Below are positions 47,565-56,239 of a stretch of DNA of 64,000 bases, piece after piece (the stretch's first letter is position 1; each line of letters begins with the position of its first letter). The DNA is from Ectopseudomonas toyotomiensis (GTDB lineage Bacteria; Pseudomonadota; Gammaproteobacteria; Pseudomonadales; Pseudomonadaceae). The position numbers and the translations under genes are program-made. Location: the NCBI RefSeq assembly GCF_900115695.1, contig NZ_FOXK01000001.1, forward strand, positions 186,001-250,000, given 5' to 3'. The notes under the pieces were generated by a model that was given only the letters and a program-made list of their open reading frames with translations, searched no databases and was not told the origin of the DNA.

Positions 47565-47662
47565 TGGATGACTAGGGTTCCGACTTGCCTGGCAAGTGCT
47601 GGTCCGAGAGTCATCGACCTCCAGTGAGGTTACACGGCGGGATAAAAGCCCGGGAGAACGCG
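47565..47662 (+). promoter_or_regulatory. Guanidine-I (ykkC) riboswitch 3
   Basis: CTAGGGTTCCGAC, CTGGTCCGAGAG, GAGGTTACACGGCGGGAT and AAAAGCCCGGGAGAACGCG are present. The leader of the second binding-protein gene extends 65 bp further and contains ACTCCTGCCCG and ACTGGAGGTTC shared with copy 2. It should control the binding protein, both DUF1989 genes and perhaps the carboxylase. Confidence 0.92.
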
Positions 47663-47726
47663 CCTTTCGAACGATTCGAAACGTGCCGCGACTCCTGCCC
47701 GTACTCAACAAGACTGGAGGTTCCAA

Positions 47727-48794
47727 ATGCGCAAGTACCGTCTGCTCTCCTTCGCCGCTGCCGGTCTGGCCGCGGTGCTCAGCTTTAGCGCTCATGCCGA
47801 GAAGAAAGACAGCTTCAGCGTCTGCTGGACGCTCTACGCCGGCTGGATGCCCTGGGGCCATGCCAGCACCTCCGGCATCATCGACAAATGGGCGAAGAAA
47901 TACGGCATCGACATCGATGTCGTGCAGCTCAACGACTATGTCGAATCGATCAACCAGTACAGCGTTGGTCAGTTCGACGGCTGCACCATGACCAACATGG
48001 ACGCCCTGACCATCCCTGCCGCCGGTGGTGTGGACAGCACCGCGCTGATCGTTGGTGATTACTCCAATGGCAACGACGGCCTGCTGATCAAGGGCGAGGG
48101 CAAGACCCTGGCCGACATCAAAGGCATGCAGGTCAACCTGGTGGAGCTGTCGGTCTCCCACTACTTCCTCGCCCGAGCGCTGGAGTCGGCAGGCATGAGC
48201 GAGCGTGACGTGACGGTGGTGAACACCTCCGACGCCGACATCATCGCCGCCTATACCACCCCCAGCGTGCAGGCTGCCGCCACCTGGAACCCGATGCTCG
48301 CCGAGATCATCGCCCAGCCCGGCAGCACCCAGGTATTCGACTCCTCGAAGATCCCTGGTGAAATCCTCGACATGATGGTGGTCAACACCCAGACCCTGAA
48401 GGACAACCCGGACTTCGGCAAAGCCCTGGTCGGCGCCTGGTTCGAGATTCTCGAACTGATGCAATCCGGCACGCCCGAAGCCACCGAAGCCCTGACCGAA
48501 ATGGCCAAGGCCTCCGGCACCGACCTGGCCGGCTACCAGGCGCAACTGGCGACCACCAAGCTGTTCTACACGCCGAAGGAAACCCTGGACTTCGTCACCA
48601 GCCCGGCCCTGCCGGAGACCATGACCAAGGTCGCCAACTTCAGCTTCGAGCACGGCATCCTCGGTGAAGGCGCGCGCAGCGCCGACGCCATCGGCATGAC
48701 CTTCGCGGGCGACGTGACTACCGGCGACAGCGCCAACATCAAGCTGCGTTTCGACCCGAGCTACATACAGATGGCTGTCGACGGCAAGCTCTGA
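47727..48794 (+). CDS. Guanidine-island ABC binding protein 2
   Basis: This 355-residue periplasmic protein has a signal peptide ending AHA and a mature start EKKDSFSVCWTLYAGWMPWGHA. It is a clear paralogue of the protein at 41966. The shared YSVGQFDGCTMTNMDALTIPAAGG region is probably part of the ligand pocket. There is no second permease, so both proteins probably dock on the same transporter. The start codon follows ACTGGAGGTTCCAA. The next gene is the first DUF1989 gene, 82 bp on. Confidence 0.9.
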   Translation: MRKYRLLSFAAAGLAAVLSFSAHAEKKDSFSVCWTLYAGWMPWGHASTSGIIDKWAKKYGIDIDVVQLNDYVESINQYSVGQFDGCTMTNMDALTIPAAGGVDSTALIVGDYSNGNDGLLIKGEGKTLADIKGMQVNLVELSVSHYFLARALESAGMSERDVTVVNTSDADIIAAYTTPSVQAAATWNPMLAEIIAQPGSTQVFDSSKIPGEILDMMVVNTQTLKDNPDFGKALVGAWFEILELMQSGTPEATEALTEMAKASGTDLAGYQAQLATTKLFYTPKETLDFVTSPALPETMTKVANFSFEHGILGEGARSADAIGMTFAGDVTTGDSANIKLRFDPSYIQMAVDGKL

Positions 48795-48876
48795 AGCGTA
48801 CTCCCCCACTCCCTCGCAACGATGATCAGGCGCCCCTGCCGGCGCCTGACGACCAGGCTTTGATCCCGAGGTACTC

Positions 48877-49605
48877 ATGAACACTGCCCTCACTCTCCGT
48901 CCCACTCTCTATGAGGAAACTGTCCCCGGTGGCGGCCATACCTCCTTCATCCTCAAACGTGGCCAGCTGCTACGCATCACCGATATAGAAGGCGGCGCCA
49001 ACGTCAGCCTGCTGCTGTTCAACGCCGCCGAAAAAAGCGAGCGCCTGAACCTTCCCGATACTTTGAAATGCCAACACACCGCCAAGCTCACCGCCGGCCA
49101 CTGCCTGTACTCGGACATGGGCAAGGTGCTGGCGGCGATCACGGCCGATACCTGTGGCTGGCACGACAGCTTTGGCGGCGTGCTGAACGCCGACGAAGTG
49201 CTGGAGAAATACGGCCAGGGCCGCTACCAGGAACTGCGCAATGGCTTCTTCCGCAACGGCATGGACAACCTGCTGGTGGAAATGGGCAAGTGGGACCTGA
49301 ACCTGCTGGATCTGCTGATGAACCTCAACCTGTTCAGCCGCGTGGACGTCGACGCCGAAGGCGCCTTCCACTTCCAACCCAATAACAGCAAAGCCGGCGA
49401 CTACATCGAGCTGTACGCACCAATGGACTGCCTGGTGGTGCTCACCGCCCTGCAGCACCCGATGGACCCCAACCCGCAGTACGCACCCAAGCCAGTGCAA
49501 CTGACCTGGAGCAAGGTCGACAGCGACGGCATCACCGTGCTCTGCCGCACCTCGCGCCCGGAGAACGGCCGGGGCTTCCACAACACCGAACGCCAGTACA
49601 TCTGA
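48877..49605 (+). CDS. DUF1989 protein, carboxyguanidine deiminase subunit (urea carboxylase-associated protein)
   Basis: This 242-residue protein has the DUF1989 features [32 protein letters not shown] and [12 protein letters not shown], with conserved Cys and His residues suited to metal binding. In guanidine degradation, a pair of DUF1989 proteins (CgdA and CgdB) deiminates carboxyguanidine to allophanate. It is the longer of the two here and is followed 10 bp later by its partner. I do not assign A or B. The island context supports the guanidine rather than the urea role. Confidence 0.88.
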   Translation: MNTALTLRPTLYEETVPGGGHTSFILKRGQLLRITDIEGGANVSLLLFNAAEKSERLNLPDTLKCQHTAKLTAGHCLYSDMGKVLAAITADTCGWHDSFGGVLNADEVLEKYGQGRYQELRNGFFRNGMDNLLVEMGKWDLNLLDLLMNLNLFSRVDVDAEGAFHFQPNNSKAGDYIELYAPMDCLVVLTALQHPMDPNPQYAPKPVQLTWSKVDSDGITVLCRTSRPENGRGFHNTERQYI

Positions 49606-49615
49606 GGATGCCGAC

Positions 49616-50251
49616 ATGAGCCTGACCGCAAGCAACCTGCATCCCGAAACCGCTGTCTTCCGCCACACCATCCCGGCGGGCGAACCCTACCTGTTCGAGG
49701 TTAAGGCCGGGCAGACCCTGCGCCTGCACGACCTGGAAGGCAACCAGGCGATCGACACCCTGTTCTTCGCCGCGAAAAACCCGCGCGAACGCTTCGATCC
49801 GCAGCGCACCCTGCGCAAGCAGAACAACGTCTACCTGACCACCGGAACGGTGCTCTACTCCAACCTCGGCAAACCGCTGCTGACCATCGTCGCCGACACC
49901 TGCGGCCGCCACGACACCCTCGGCGGCGCCTGCGCGCAGGAGAGCAACACCGTGCGCTATGCGCTGGACAAGCGCTACATGCACAGCTGCCGCGACAACT
50001 TCCTGCGCGCCAGCCTGCACGACGGCCGCCTGAGCAAGCGCGATATCGGCGCCAACATCAACTTCTTCATGAACGTCCCCGTAACGCCAGAGGGCGGCCT
50101 GACCTTCGAGGACGGTATCTCCGCGCCGGGCAAGTACGTCGAGCTGCGCGCCGAGACCGATGTGATCGTGCTGATCTCCAACTGCCCGCAACTGAACAAC
50201 CCCTGCAACGGCTGGAACCCGACCCCGGCCGAAGTGCTGGTGTGGGATTGA
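49616..50251 (+). CDS. DUF1989 protein, second carboxyguanidine deiminase subunit
   Basis: This 211-residue DUF1989 protein has the motifs [35 protein letters not shown] and [23 protein letters not shown], again with a Cys-His pair. It is expected to form a heteromer with the preceding protein. The C-terminal [16 protein letters not shown] is typical of this subfamily. GAGGATGCCGAC precedes the ATG. The carboxylase gene begins 146 bp later, after a short palindrome. Confidence 0.88.
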   Translation: MSLTASNLHPETAVFRHTIPAGEPYLFEVKAGQTLRLHDLEGNQAIDTLFFAAKNPRERFDPQRTLRKQNNVYLTTGTVLYSNLGKPLLTIVADTCGRHDTLGGACAQESNTVRYALDKRYMHSCRDNFLRASLHDGRLSKRDIGANINFFMNVPVTPEGGLTFEDGISAPGKYVELRAETDVIVLISNCPQLNNPCNGWNPTPAEVLVWD

Positions 50252-50255
50252 TTGC

Positions 50256-50284
50256 CTCCCCTCTCCCCAGAGGGGCGAGGGAGC
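50256..50284. repeat. Short CCTCCCCTCTCCCC palindrome
   Basis: CCTCCCCTCTCCCCAGAGGGGCGAGGGAG lies between the second DUF1989 gene and the carboxylase gene. It resembles the ends of the elements at 3129 and 52718. A CCCGGATTGCATTCGGG fragment follows. Confidence 0.55.
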
Positions 50285-50397
50285 TGAAAAGCAGAATCCC
50301 GGATTGCATTCGGGCTACGGAATTTCGACCACGGACGACCGTGGCACATGACGAATGACGGCGGGACGGCCCGCCATGACCTTCGAGGGTCACCCTG

Positions 50398-53300
50398 ATG
50401 TTTGAGAAACTGCTGATCGCCAACCGTGGCGCCATCGCCTGCCGCATCCTGCGCACCCTGCGTGAACTGAAGGTCGGTGGCGTCGCCGTGTACTCCGAAG
50501 CCGACGCCGCCAGCCTGCATATCCAGCAGGCCACTGAAGCCTTCTCCCTCGGCGACGGCCCGGCCGCGCAGACCTATCTGGTGATCGAGAAGGTTCTTGC
50601 CGCTGCCAAGGCCAGCGGCGCCCAGGCCATCCACCCTGGCTACGGCTTTCTCTCCGAAAATGCCGCCTTCGCCGAAGCCTGCGAAGCCGCCGGCATCGCC
50701 TTCGTCGGCCCGACGCCGGAGCAACTGCGCGTATTCGGTCTCAAGCACACCGCCCGCGCCCTGGCCAAACAACATGGCGTGCCGATGCTCGAAGGCACCG
50801 AACTGCTGGAAAACCTCGACGCCGCGCTGGTCGCAGGCGAAGCCGTCGGCTACCCGGTGATGCTGAAAAGCACTGCCGGCGGTGGTGGCATCGGCATGCG
50901 CGCCTGCCGTTCGGCCGCCGAGCTAAGCGACGCCTTCGAGGCGGTCAAGCGCCTGGGCCAGAACAACTTCAGCGACAGCGGCGTATTTATCGAGAAATAC
51001 ATCCAGCGCGCCCGCCACCTGGAGGTGCAGGTGTTCGGCGACGGCCAGGGCGAAGTGCTCGCCCTCGGCGTGCGCGACTGCTCGGTGCAGCGGCGCAACC
51101 AGAAGGTGCTGGAAGAAACCCCGGCGCCGAACCTGCCGGCCGGCATGGCCGACGAGCTGTGCGCGGCGGCCATCAAGCTGGCCAAGGCGGTCAGCTACCG
51201 CAGTGCCGGCACCGTCGAATTCGTTTACGACAGCGAGGCCGAGCGCTTCTATTTTCTGGAAGTGAACACCCGCCTGCAGGTCGAACACGGCGTCACCGAA
51301 CAGGTGTGGGGCGTCGACCTGGTGCGCTGGATGATCGAGCTCGCCGCCGGCGATCTGCCGCCGCTCGGCGAACTGGCCAAAGCCCTCAAGCCATCCGGCC
51401 ACGCCATCCAAGCGCGCCTGTATGCCGAAGACCCGGGCCGCGACTTCCAGCCCAGCCCCGGCCTGCTCACCGCCGTGCGATTTCCCGAAGCCGGCGGCAA
51501 GACGCTGCGCATCGATACCTGGGTCGAAGCCGGCTGCGAGATCCCGCCTTACTTCGACCCGATGATCGCCAAGCTGATCACCTGGGCGCCAAGCCGAGAT
51601 GAAGCCTCCAAAGCGCTGGACAAGGCCCTGGCCGACTCGGTGCTGTACGGCGTGGAATGCAACCGCGACTACCTGCGCCAGATCCTCAGCGATGCACCTT
51701 TCGCCAGCGGCCATCCCTGGACGCGCTGCCTGGAGAATCTGGTCTACCAGGCCAGCACCTTCGAGGTGCTCAGCGCCGGCACACAGACCAGCGTGCAGGA
51801 CTTCCCCGGTCGCCTCGGTTACTGGGCCGTCGGCGTGCCGCCGTCCGGGCCGATGGACAACCGAGCCCTGCGCCTGGGCAACCGCCTACTCGGTAACGAC
51901 GAAGGTGCCGCCGGCCTGGAAATCACCATGAGCGGCCCCACACTGCACTTCAACACCGACGCAGTGGTCGCCGTCACCGGCGCCGAGATACCGCTGAGCA
52001 TCGATGGCGTAGAACAGCCGATGAACACCACCCTGTTGATCCAGGCCGGCAGCACCCTGGCCCTCGGCACCATTGCCGGGTCCGGCGCACGTAGCTACCT
52101 GAGCATTCGCGGCGGCATTCAGGTGCCGGACTACCTGGGCAGCAAGAGCACCTTCACTCTCGGCCAGTTCGGCGGCCATGGCGGCCGTGCCCTGCGTGCC
52201 GGCGATGTACTGCACCTGCTGCCGCTCGCCAACCGCGAGGCCGGCGCGCAATTACCCGCCGAACTCTGCCCCGCCCTGCCGGCCGTGCGCGAACTGCGGG
52301 TGATCTACGGCCCGCACGGCTCGCCGGAATACTTCACGCCCGGCTATGTCGACAGCTTCCTCGCCACCGACTGGGAAGTGCACTTCAACTCCAGCCGTAC
52401 CGGCGTACGCCTGATAGGCCCGAAACCGGAATGGGCGCGCGACAGCGGCGGCGAAGCCGGCCTGCACCCGTCCAACATCCACGACAACCCCTACGCCATC
52501 GGCGCGGTGGACTTTACCGGCGACATGCCGGTGATCCTCGGCCCGGACGGCCCGAGCCTCGGCGGCTTCGTCTGCCTGGTGACCATCATCGAAGCCGACC
52601 TGTGGCAGCTCGGCCAGCTCAAGGCCGGTGACAAGGTGCGCTTCGTGCCGGTGGATATCGCCACCGCGCGGGAGTTGGCGCAAAGCAATGCACGTGAATA
52701 CGCTGAACTAGCGCTTGTCTCCCCTCTCCCGCAGGCGGGAGACGACTGCATGGATGCAGGAGGTAGGGCGACGCAGGACGCTCAAGCCGAGGGGCCGGGG
52801 GAGAGGGTTCTTGAAAACACCCAAAGCCCCTCTCCCCAGCCCTCTCCCATGAATGGGAGAGGGAGCCGTTCGGTGTTGGCTTCCCCCGTCGTCCTCGACA
52901 TCGGCGAAGGCGACACCCGCCTGGTCGCGCGCCTTTCCGGTGACACCCACCTGCTGCTGGAAATCGGTGCGCCGGAACTCGACCTGGTGCTGCGCTTCCG
53001 TGGCCATGCGCTGATGCAGGCGCTGGAGGCCAAACAACTGGACGGCGTGATCGACCTCACGCCCGGCATCCGCTCGCTGCAAGTGCACTACCAGCCGGAA
53101 ACCCTGGCACTGCAGACGCTGCTCGATATCGTCGCCGGCGAGTGGGACGCCGTCTGCGCCGCACGCGACTTGAAAGTGCCGTCGCGTATCGTCCATCTGC
53201 CGCTGTCTTGGGACGACCCCGCCTGCCAGCTGGCCATCGACAAGTACATGACCACCGTGCGCAAAGACGCGCCCTGGTGCCCGAGCAACCTGGAGTTCAT

Positions 53301-54129
53301 CCGCCGCATCAACGACCTGCCGAACCTCGACGAGGTCTACCGCACCGTGTTCGACGCCAGCTACCTGGTCATGGGCCTGGGTGACGTCTACCTCGGCGCA
53401 CCGGTGGCCACCCCGCTCGACCCGCGCCATCGCCTGGTCACCACCAAGTACAACCCGGCGCGCACGTGGACGGCAGAGAACTCCGTCGGCATCGGCGGCG
53501 CCTACATGTGCGTGTACGGTATGGAAGGCCCCGGCGGCTACCAGTTCGTCGGCCGCACCCTGCAGATGTGGAACCGCTACCGCGCGGTCGAAGCCTTCGA
53601 CGGCAAGCCCTGGCTGCTGCGCTTCTTCGACCAGATCCGCTTCTACCCGGTGAGTGCCGACGAGCTACTGCGCATCCGCCGCGACTTCCCGCTGGGCCGC
53701 TACCCGCTGCGCATCGAGCATAGCGAACTGGCCCTGGCCGACTACCAGCAGTTTCTCGATGCCGAGGCAGAGGGCATCGACGCCTTCCGCCAGCAGCAGC
53801 GAGCGGCCTTCGATGCCGAACGCCAGCGCTGGATCGACAGCGGCCAGGCGCATTTCGAAGTCGAGGAAGTGGCCGCCGAACTCGGCGATGACGCCCCGCT
53901 GGCAGCCGGCCAACACGGCATCGACAGCCATATCGCCGGCAACCTCTGGCAGGTGCAGGTGGAAGCCGGCGCGCAGGTGCAGGCTGGTGACGTGCTGGTG
54001 ATCCTCGAGTCGATGAAGATGGAAATCCCGCTCACCGCCCCAATGGCCGGCACGGTGCGCGAGGTGCGTGTGCAACCGGGCTCGCCGGTACGCGCCGGGC
54101 AGCGCGTGGTGGTGCTGGAAGAGGCCTGA
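50398..54129 (+). CDS. Biotin-dependent guanidine/urea carboxylase
   Basis: This 1243-residue enzyme has a biotin carboxylase domain at about 1-450 (MFEKLLIANRGAIACRI, then KSTAGGGGIGM), an AHS2/KipA-like part at about 460-770 and an AHS1/KipI-like part at about 830-1050. A biotinyl domain at the C-terminus has Lys1207 in ESMKMEIP. The enzyme carboxylates guanidine or urea using ATP. DUF1989 partners and guanidine-I control favour guanidine. Residues 774-823 are encoded by an inserted palindromic repeat, so the protein is about 45 residues longer than the usual 1200. No allophanate hydrolase gene follows. Confidence 0.9.
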   Translation: MFEKLLIANRGAIACRILRTLRELKVGGVAVYSEADAASLHIQQATEAFSLGDGPAAQTYLVIEKVLAAAKASGAQAIHPGYGFLSENAAFAEACEAAGIAFVGPTPEQLRVFGLKHTARALAKQHGVPMLEGTELLENLDAALVAGEAVGYPVMLKSTAGGGGIGMRACRSAAELSDAFEAVKRLGQNNFSDSGVFIEKYIQRARHLEVQVFGDGQGEVLALGVRDCSVQRRNQKVLEETPAPNLPAGMADELCAAAIKLAKAVSYRSAGTVEFVYDSEAERFYFLEVNTRLQVEHGVTEQVWGVDLVRWMIELAAGDLPPLGELAKALKPSGHAIQARLYAEDPGRDFQPSPGLLTAVRFPEAGGKTLRIDTWVEAGCEIPPYFDPMIAKLITWAPSRDEASKALDKALADSVLYGVECNRDYLRQILSDAPFASGHPWTRCLENLVYQASTFEVLSAGTQTSVQDFPGRLGYWAVGVPPSGPMDNRALRLGNRLLGNDEGAAGLEITMSGPTLHFNTDAVVAVTGAEIPLSIDGVEQPMNTTLLIQAGSTLALGTIAGSGARSYLSIRGGIQVPDYLGSKSTFTLGQFGGHGGRALRAGDVLHLLPLANREAGAQLPAELCPALPAVRELRVIYGPHGSPEYFTPGYVDSFLATDWEVHFNSSRTGVRLIGPKPEWARDSGGEAGLHPSNIHDNPYAIGAVDFTGDMPVILGPDGPSLGGFVCLVTIIEADLWQLGQLKAGDKVRFVPVDIATARELAQSNAREYAELALVSPLPQAGDDCMDAGGRATQDAQAEGPGERVLENTQSPSPQPSPMNGRGSRSVLASPVVLDIGEGDTRLVARLSGDTHLLLEIGAPELDLVLRFRGHALMQALEAKQLDGVIDLTPGIRSLQVHYQPETLALQTLLDIVAGEWDAVCAARDLKVPSRIVHLPLSWDDPACQLAIDKYMTTVRKDAPWCPSNLEFIRRINDLPNLDEVYRTVFDASYLVMGLGDVYLGAPVATPLDPRHRLVTTKYNPARTWTAENSVGIGGAYMCVYGMEGPGGYQFVGRTLQMWNRYRAVEAFDGKPWLLRFFDQIRFYPVSADELLRIRRDFPLGRYPLRIEHSELALADYQQFLDAEAEGIDAFRQQQRAAFDAERQRWIDSGQAHFEVEEVAAELGDDAPLAAGQHGIDSHIAGNLWQVQVEAGAQVQAGDVLVILESMKMEIPLTAPMAGTVREVRVQPGSPVRAGQRVVVLEEA
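52718..52866. repeat. Palindromic repeat inserted in frame in the carboxylase gene
   Basis: The segment starts CTCCCCTCTCCCGCAGGCGGGAG, contains GGGGCCGGGGGAGAGGG and CCCCTCTCCCCAGCCCTCTCCC, and ends ATGAATGGGAGAGGGAG. These are typical of extragenic elements found between genes. Here it is translated as a Gly/Ser/Pro-rich linker between the AHS2 and AHS1 parts without breaking the frame. Confidence 0.75.
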
Positions 54130-54457
54130 AGCGCTCGCCGCTGAAGCGCCTCCCACAGTACCTGACCAGCCCTTGTGGGAGGCGCTTCAGGCGTGATCAC
54201 GTAGGAGCGGCTGGGCGGCATTGCGCTTCAGCCGCCCCCTGCAACTCCATCGTAGGAGCGGCTTCAGCCGCGATCCACACAAAAGCCGATTCCGTGCCAA
54301 AGAAGTGCTGGTCGCATTTTCACAACACTCCCCGGGTCCATCGACCTCCCTGTGGGAGGGGCTTCAGCCGCGACAGCGTGCCCCATCGCAATAGCGGCAA
54401 CTCCGATCGCGGCTGAAGCCGCTCCTACAACCCGTAGCCCGGATGCAATCCGGGTAC
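54130..54457. repeat. Cluster of REP-like palindromes
   Basis: At least five units of the types CGCTTCAGGCG, GTAGGAGCGGCTTCAGCCGCGAT, TGTGGGAGGGGCTTCAGCCGCGAC, ATCGCGGCTGAAGCCGCTCCTAC and GTAGCCCGGATGCAATCCGGG alternate in orientation, as in a BIME-like array. It fills most of the 434-bp gap between the carboxylase and the next gene. I see no gene in the gap. Confidence 0.8.
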
Positions 54458-54563
54458 CCTCTCAGACATTCGCAACCGATACCGCAGCAACTGTGATCAC
54501 AACTAGCGCGATCCCCATTCGGCACGCTAGCATGGCGCCGAAAGCCCGCCGCCGGATTCACCC

Positions 54564-56033
54564 ATGTCCCTGCGCCCCAAACGGCACACGCAAACCTCGT
54601 TGGTGTTACTGCTCCTGTTCCTGCTTGGCAGCGGCTTTCTCACCACCTCGCTGCTGAGTTACTACGCTTCGCGCGACAGCATTCGCCAGAACATCGTCGA
54701 TACCGAACTACCGCTGACCTCGGACACCATCTATTCCGAGATCCAGAAGGATCTGATCCGCCCGACGCAGATCGCCTCGATGATGTCGCGTGACACCTTC
54801 CTGCGCGACTGGGCGCTGGCCGGCGAGCAGAACCCGGAACCCGTCACCCGCTACCTGCGGGAAATTCAGGATCACTACGGCACCTTCACCGCCTTCTTCA
54901 TCTCCGAGCAAACCCGTACCTACTATCAGGCCAAGGGCGTGCTCAAGCAGGTGAACGAAAATGAGCCACGCGACGCCTGGTACTTCCGCGTGCGCAACAT
55001 GAAGGAACCCTACGAGATCAGCGTCGACCCGGACATGGCCAATGACGACCGGTTGACCTTCTTCATCAACTTCAAGGTATTCGACTATCAGGAACGCTTT
55101 ATCGGCGTGGCTGGAGTCGGCCTGACCGTGGATGCCGTGGTCAAGCTGGTGGACGACTACCAGCGGCGCTACGACCGCAACATTTTCTTCACCGATCGCA
55201 ACGGCCATCTGGTGCTGACCGGAGCCGGAGGGGGCCCCATGGGCGCTCATCGCGGTCAGCCTTTGAGCGAAGTGCCTGGCCTGGAAAACCTTCTGGCGGT
55301 GCTGCCGCAGCCCAGGAGCGGCGACTACCGCTATGACGAGCACCAGCGCGGCCACTTCCTCAATGTGCGTTACATTCCCGAGCTGGAGTGGTTCCTGTTC
55401 GTCGACAAGCACGAAGAAGGCGCACTGGCCGCCGTTCGCCACAGTCTCTATCTCAACCTGCTGATCTGCCTGCTGGTCACCATCATCGTGCTGACCCTGG
55501 TCAGCCTTGTGATACGTCGCTACCAGCAGCGAATCGCCGCCCTGGCCATCACCGACAGCCTCACCAACCTGCCCAATCGCCGCGGCTTCGAACTCCATGT
55601 GGAGCAGGCCCTGCAGGAAGCGCAGCGCGACAGCAGCCCGTTGTCTGCAGTGATGCTGGACCTGGACAACTTCAAGCTGATCAACGACCAGCATGGCCAC
55701 CTGGCCGGCGACGAGGTGCTGCGCCGATTCGCCGAACGACTGCGCGCGGCGCTGCGCCAGTCCGACATTCTCTGTCGCTGGGGCGGTGAGGAATTCATCC
55801 TGCTGCTGAAGAATACCGACCGCCACGCGGCCCACGAGCTGGCAGAAAAACTGCGTCAGCACTGCGCCGAACAACGTTACCCGGTTGGCGGTGAAGCACT
55901 GCAGGTCACCGTCAGCCTCGGCCTCAGCCAGTGGCGGCCGGGCGAAGCACTGCACGACCTGCTTGGCCGCACCGACCGCGCTCTGTACCGTGCCAAGCAA
56001 GCTGGGCGCGACCGCGTCTGCCTCGATCTCTGA
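54564..56033 (+). CDS. Cache-GGDEF diguanylate cyclase
   Basis: This 489-residue inner-membrane protein has TM1 at about 12-33, a periplasmic dCache-like sensor to about residue 295 (AFFISEQTRTYYQAKG, FINFKVFDYQERFIGVAGVGL), TM2 at about 297-320 and a GGDEF domain at about 325-485. The active-site variant WGGEEF is functional in many cyclases. RQSD five residues upstream forms an I-site. It should make cyclic di-GMP in response to a small periplasmic ligand. The stop overlaps the next start (TGATG). Confidence 0.92.
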   Translation: MSLRPKRHTQTSLVLLLLFLLGSGFLTTSLLSYYASRDSIRQNIVDTELPLTSDTIYSEIQKDLIRPTQIASMMSRDTFLRDWALAGEQNPEPVTRYLREIQDHYGTFTAFFISEQTRTYYQAKGVLKQVNENEPRDAWYFRVRNMKEPYEISVDPDMANDDRLTFFINFKVFDYQERFIGVAGVGLTVDAVVKLVDDYQRRYDRNIFFTDRNGHLVLTGAGGGPMGAHRGQPLSEVPGLENLLAVLPQPRSGDYRYDEHQRGHFLNVRYIPELEWFLFVDKHEEGALAAVRHSLYLNLLICLLVTIIVLTLVSLVIRRYQQRIAALAITDSLTNLPNRRGFELHVEQALQEAQRDSSPLSAVMLDLDNFKLINDQHGHLAGDEVLRRFAERLRAALRQSDILCRWGGEEFILLLKNTDRHAAHELAEKLRQHCAEQRYPVGGEALQVTVSLGLSQWRPGEALHDLLGRTDRALYRAKQAGRDRVCLDL

Positions 56034-56236
56034 TGGACACCCAACACTGCCCGCTATGCGGCAAGAGCAACCAGTGCAGCGCCGCCGCCGGGCGTGACGA
56101 ACCCTGCTGGTGCTTCGACGCGCAGATCGACCCGGCTGCGCTGCAGCGCCTGACGCCCGAGCAACGCAACCAGGCCTGCCTGTGCTCGGCCTGCGCGGGT
56201 GCGCTGAAAGCCACTGAGCCCCGCGAGGGCGATTGA
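56033..56236 (+). CDS. Cysteine-rich CWC-family protein
   Basis: This 67-residue protein contains CPLCGKSNQC, CWCF and CLCSAC, matching the cysteine-rich CWC family, probably a small zinc-binding protein. Its ATG overlaps the cyclase stop as TGATG, and the rsuA gene starts 3 bp after its stop, so it is translationally linked to both. Function is unknown. Confidence 0.85.
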   Translation: MDTQHCPLCGKSNQCSAAAGRDEPCWCFDAQIDPAALQRLTPEQRNQACLCSACAGALKATEPREGD

Positions 56237-56239
56237 GCC

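Noticed and set aside
41803-47662. ykkC subtype 2 (ppGpp or PRPP) riboswitches
   Set aside because: The downstream genes are a DUF1989 pair, a carboxylase and an SSU-type transporter, which fit the guanidine class. No amino-acid or purine synthesis genes follow.
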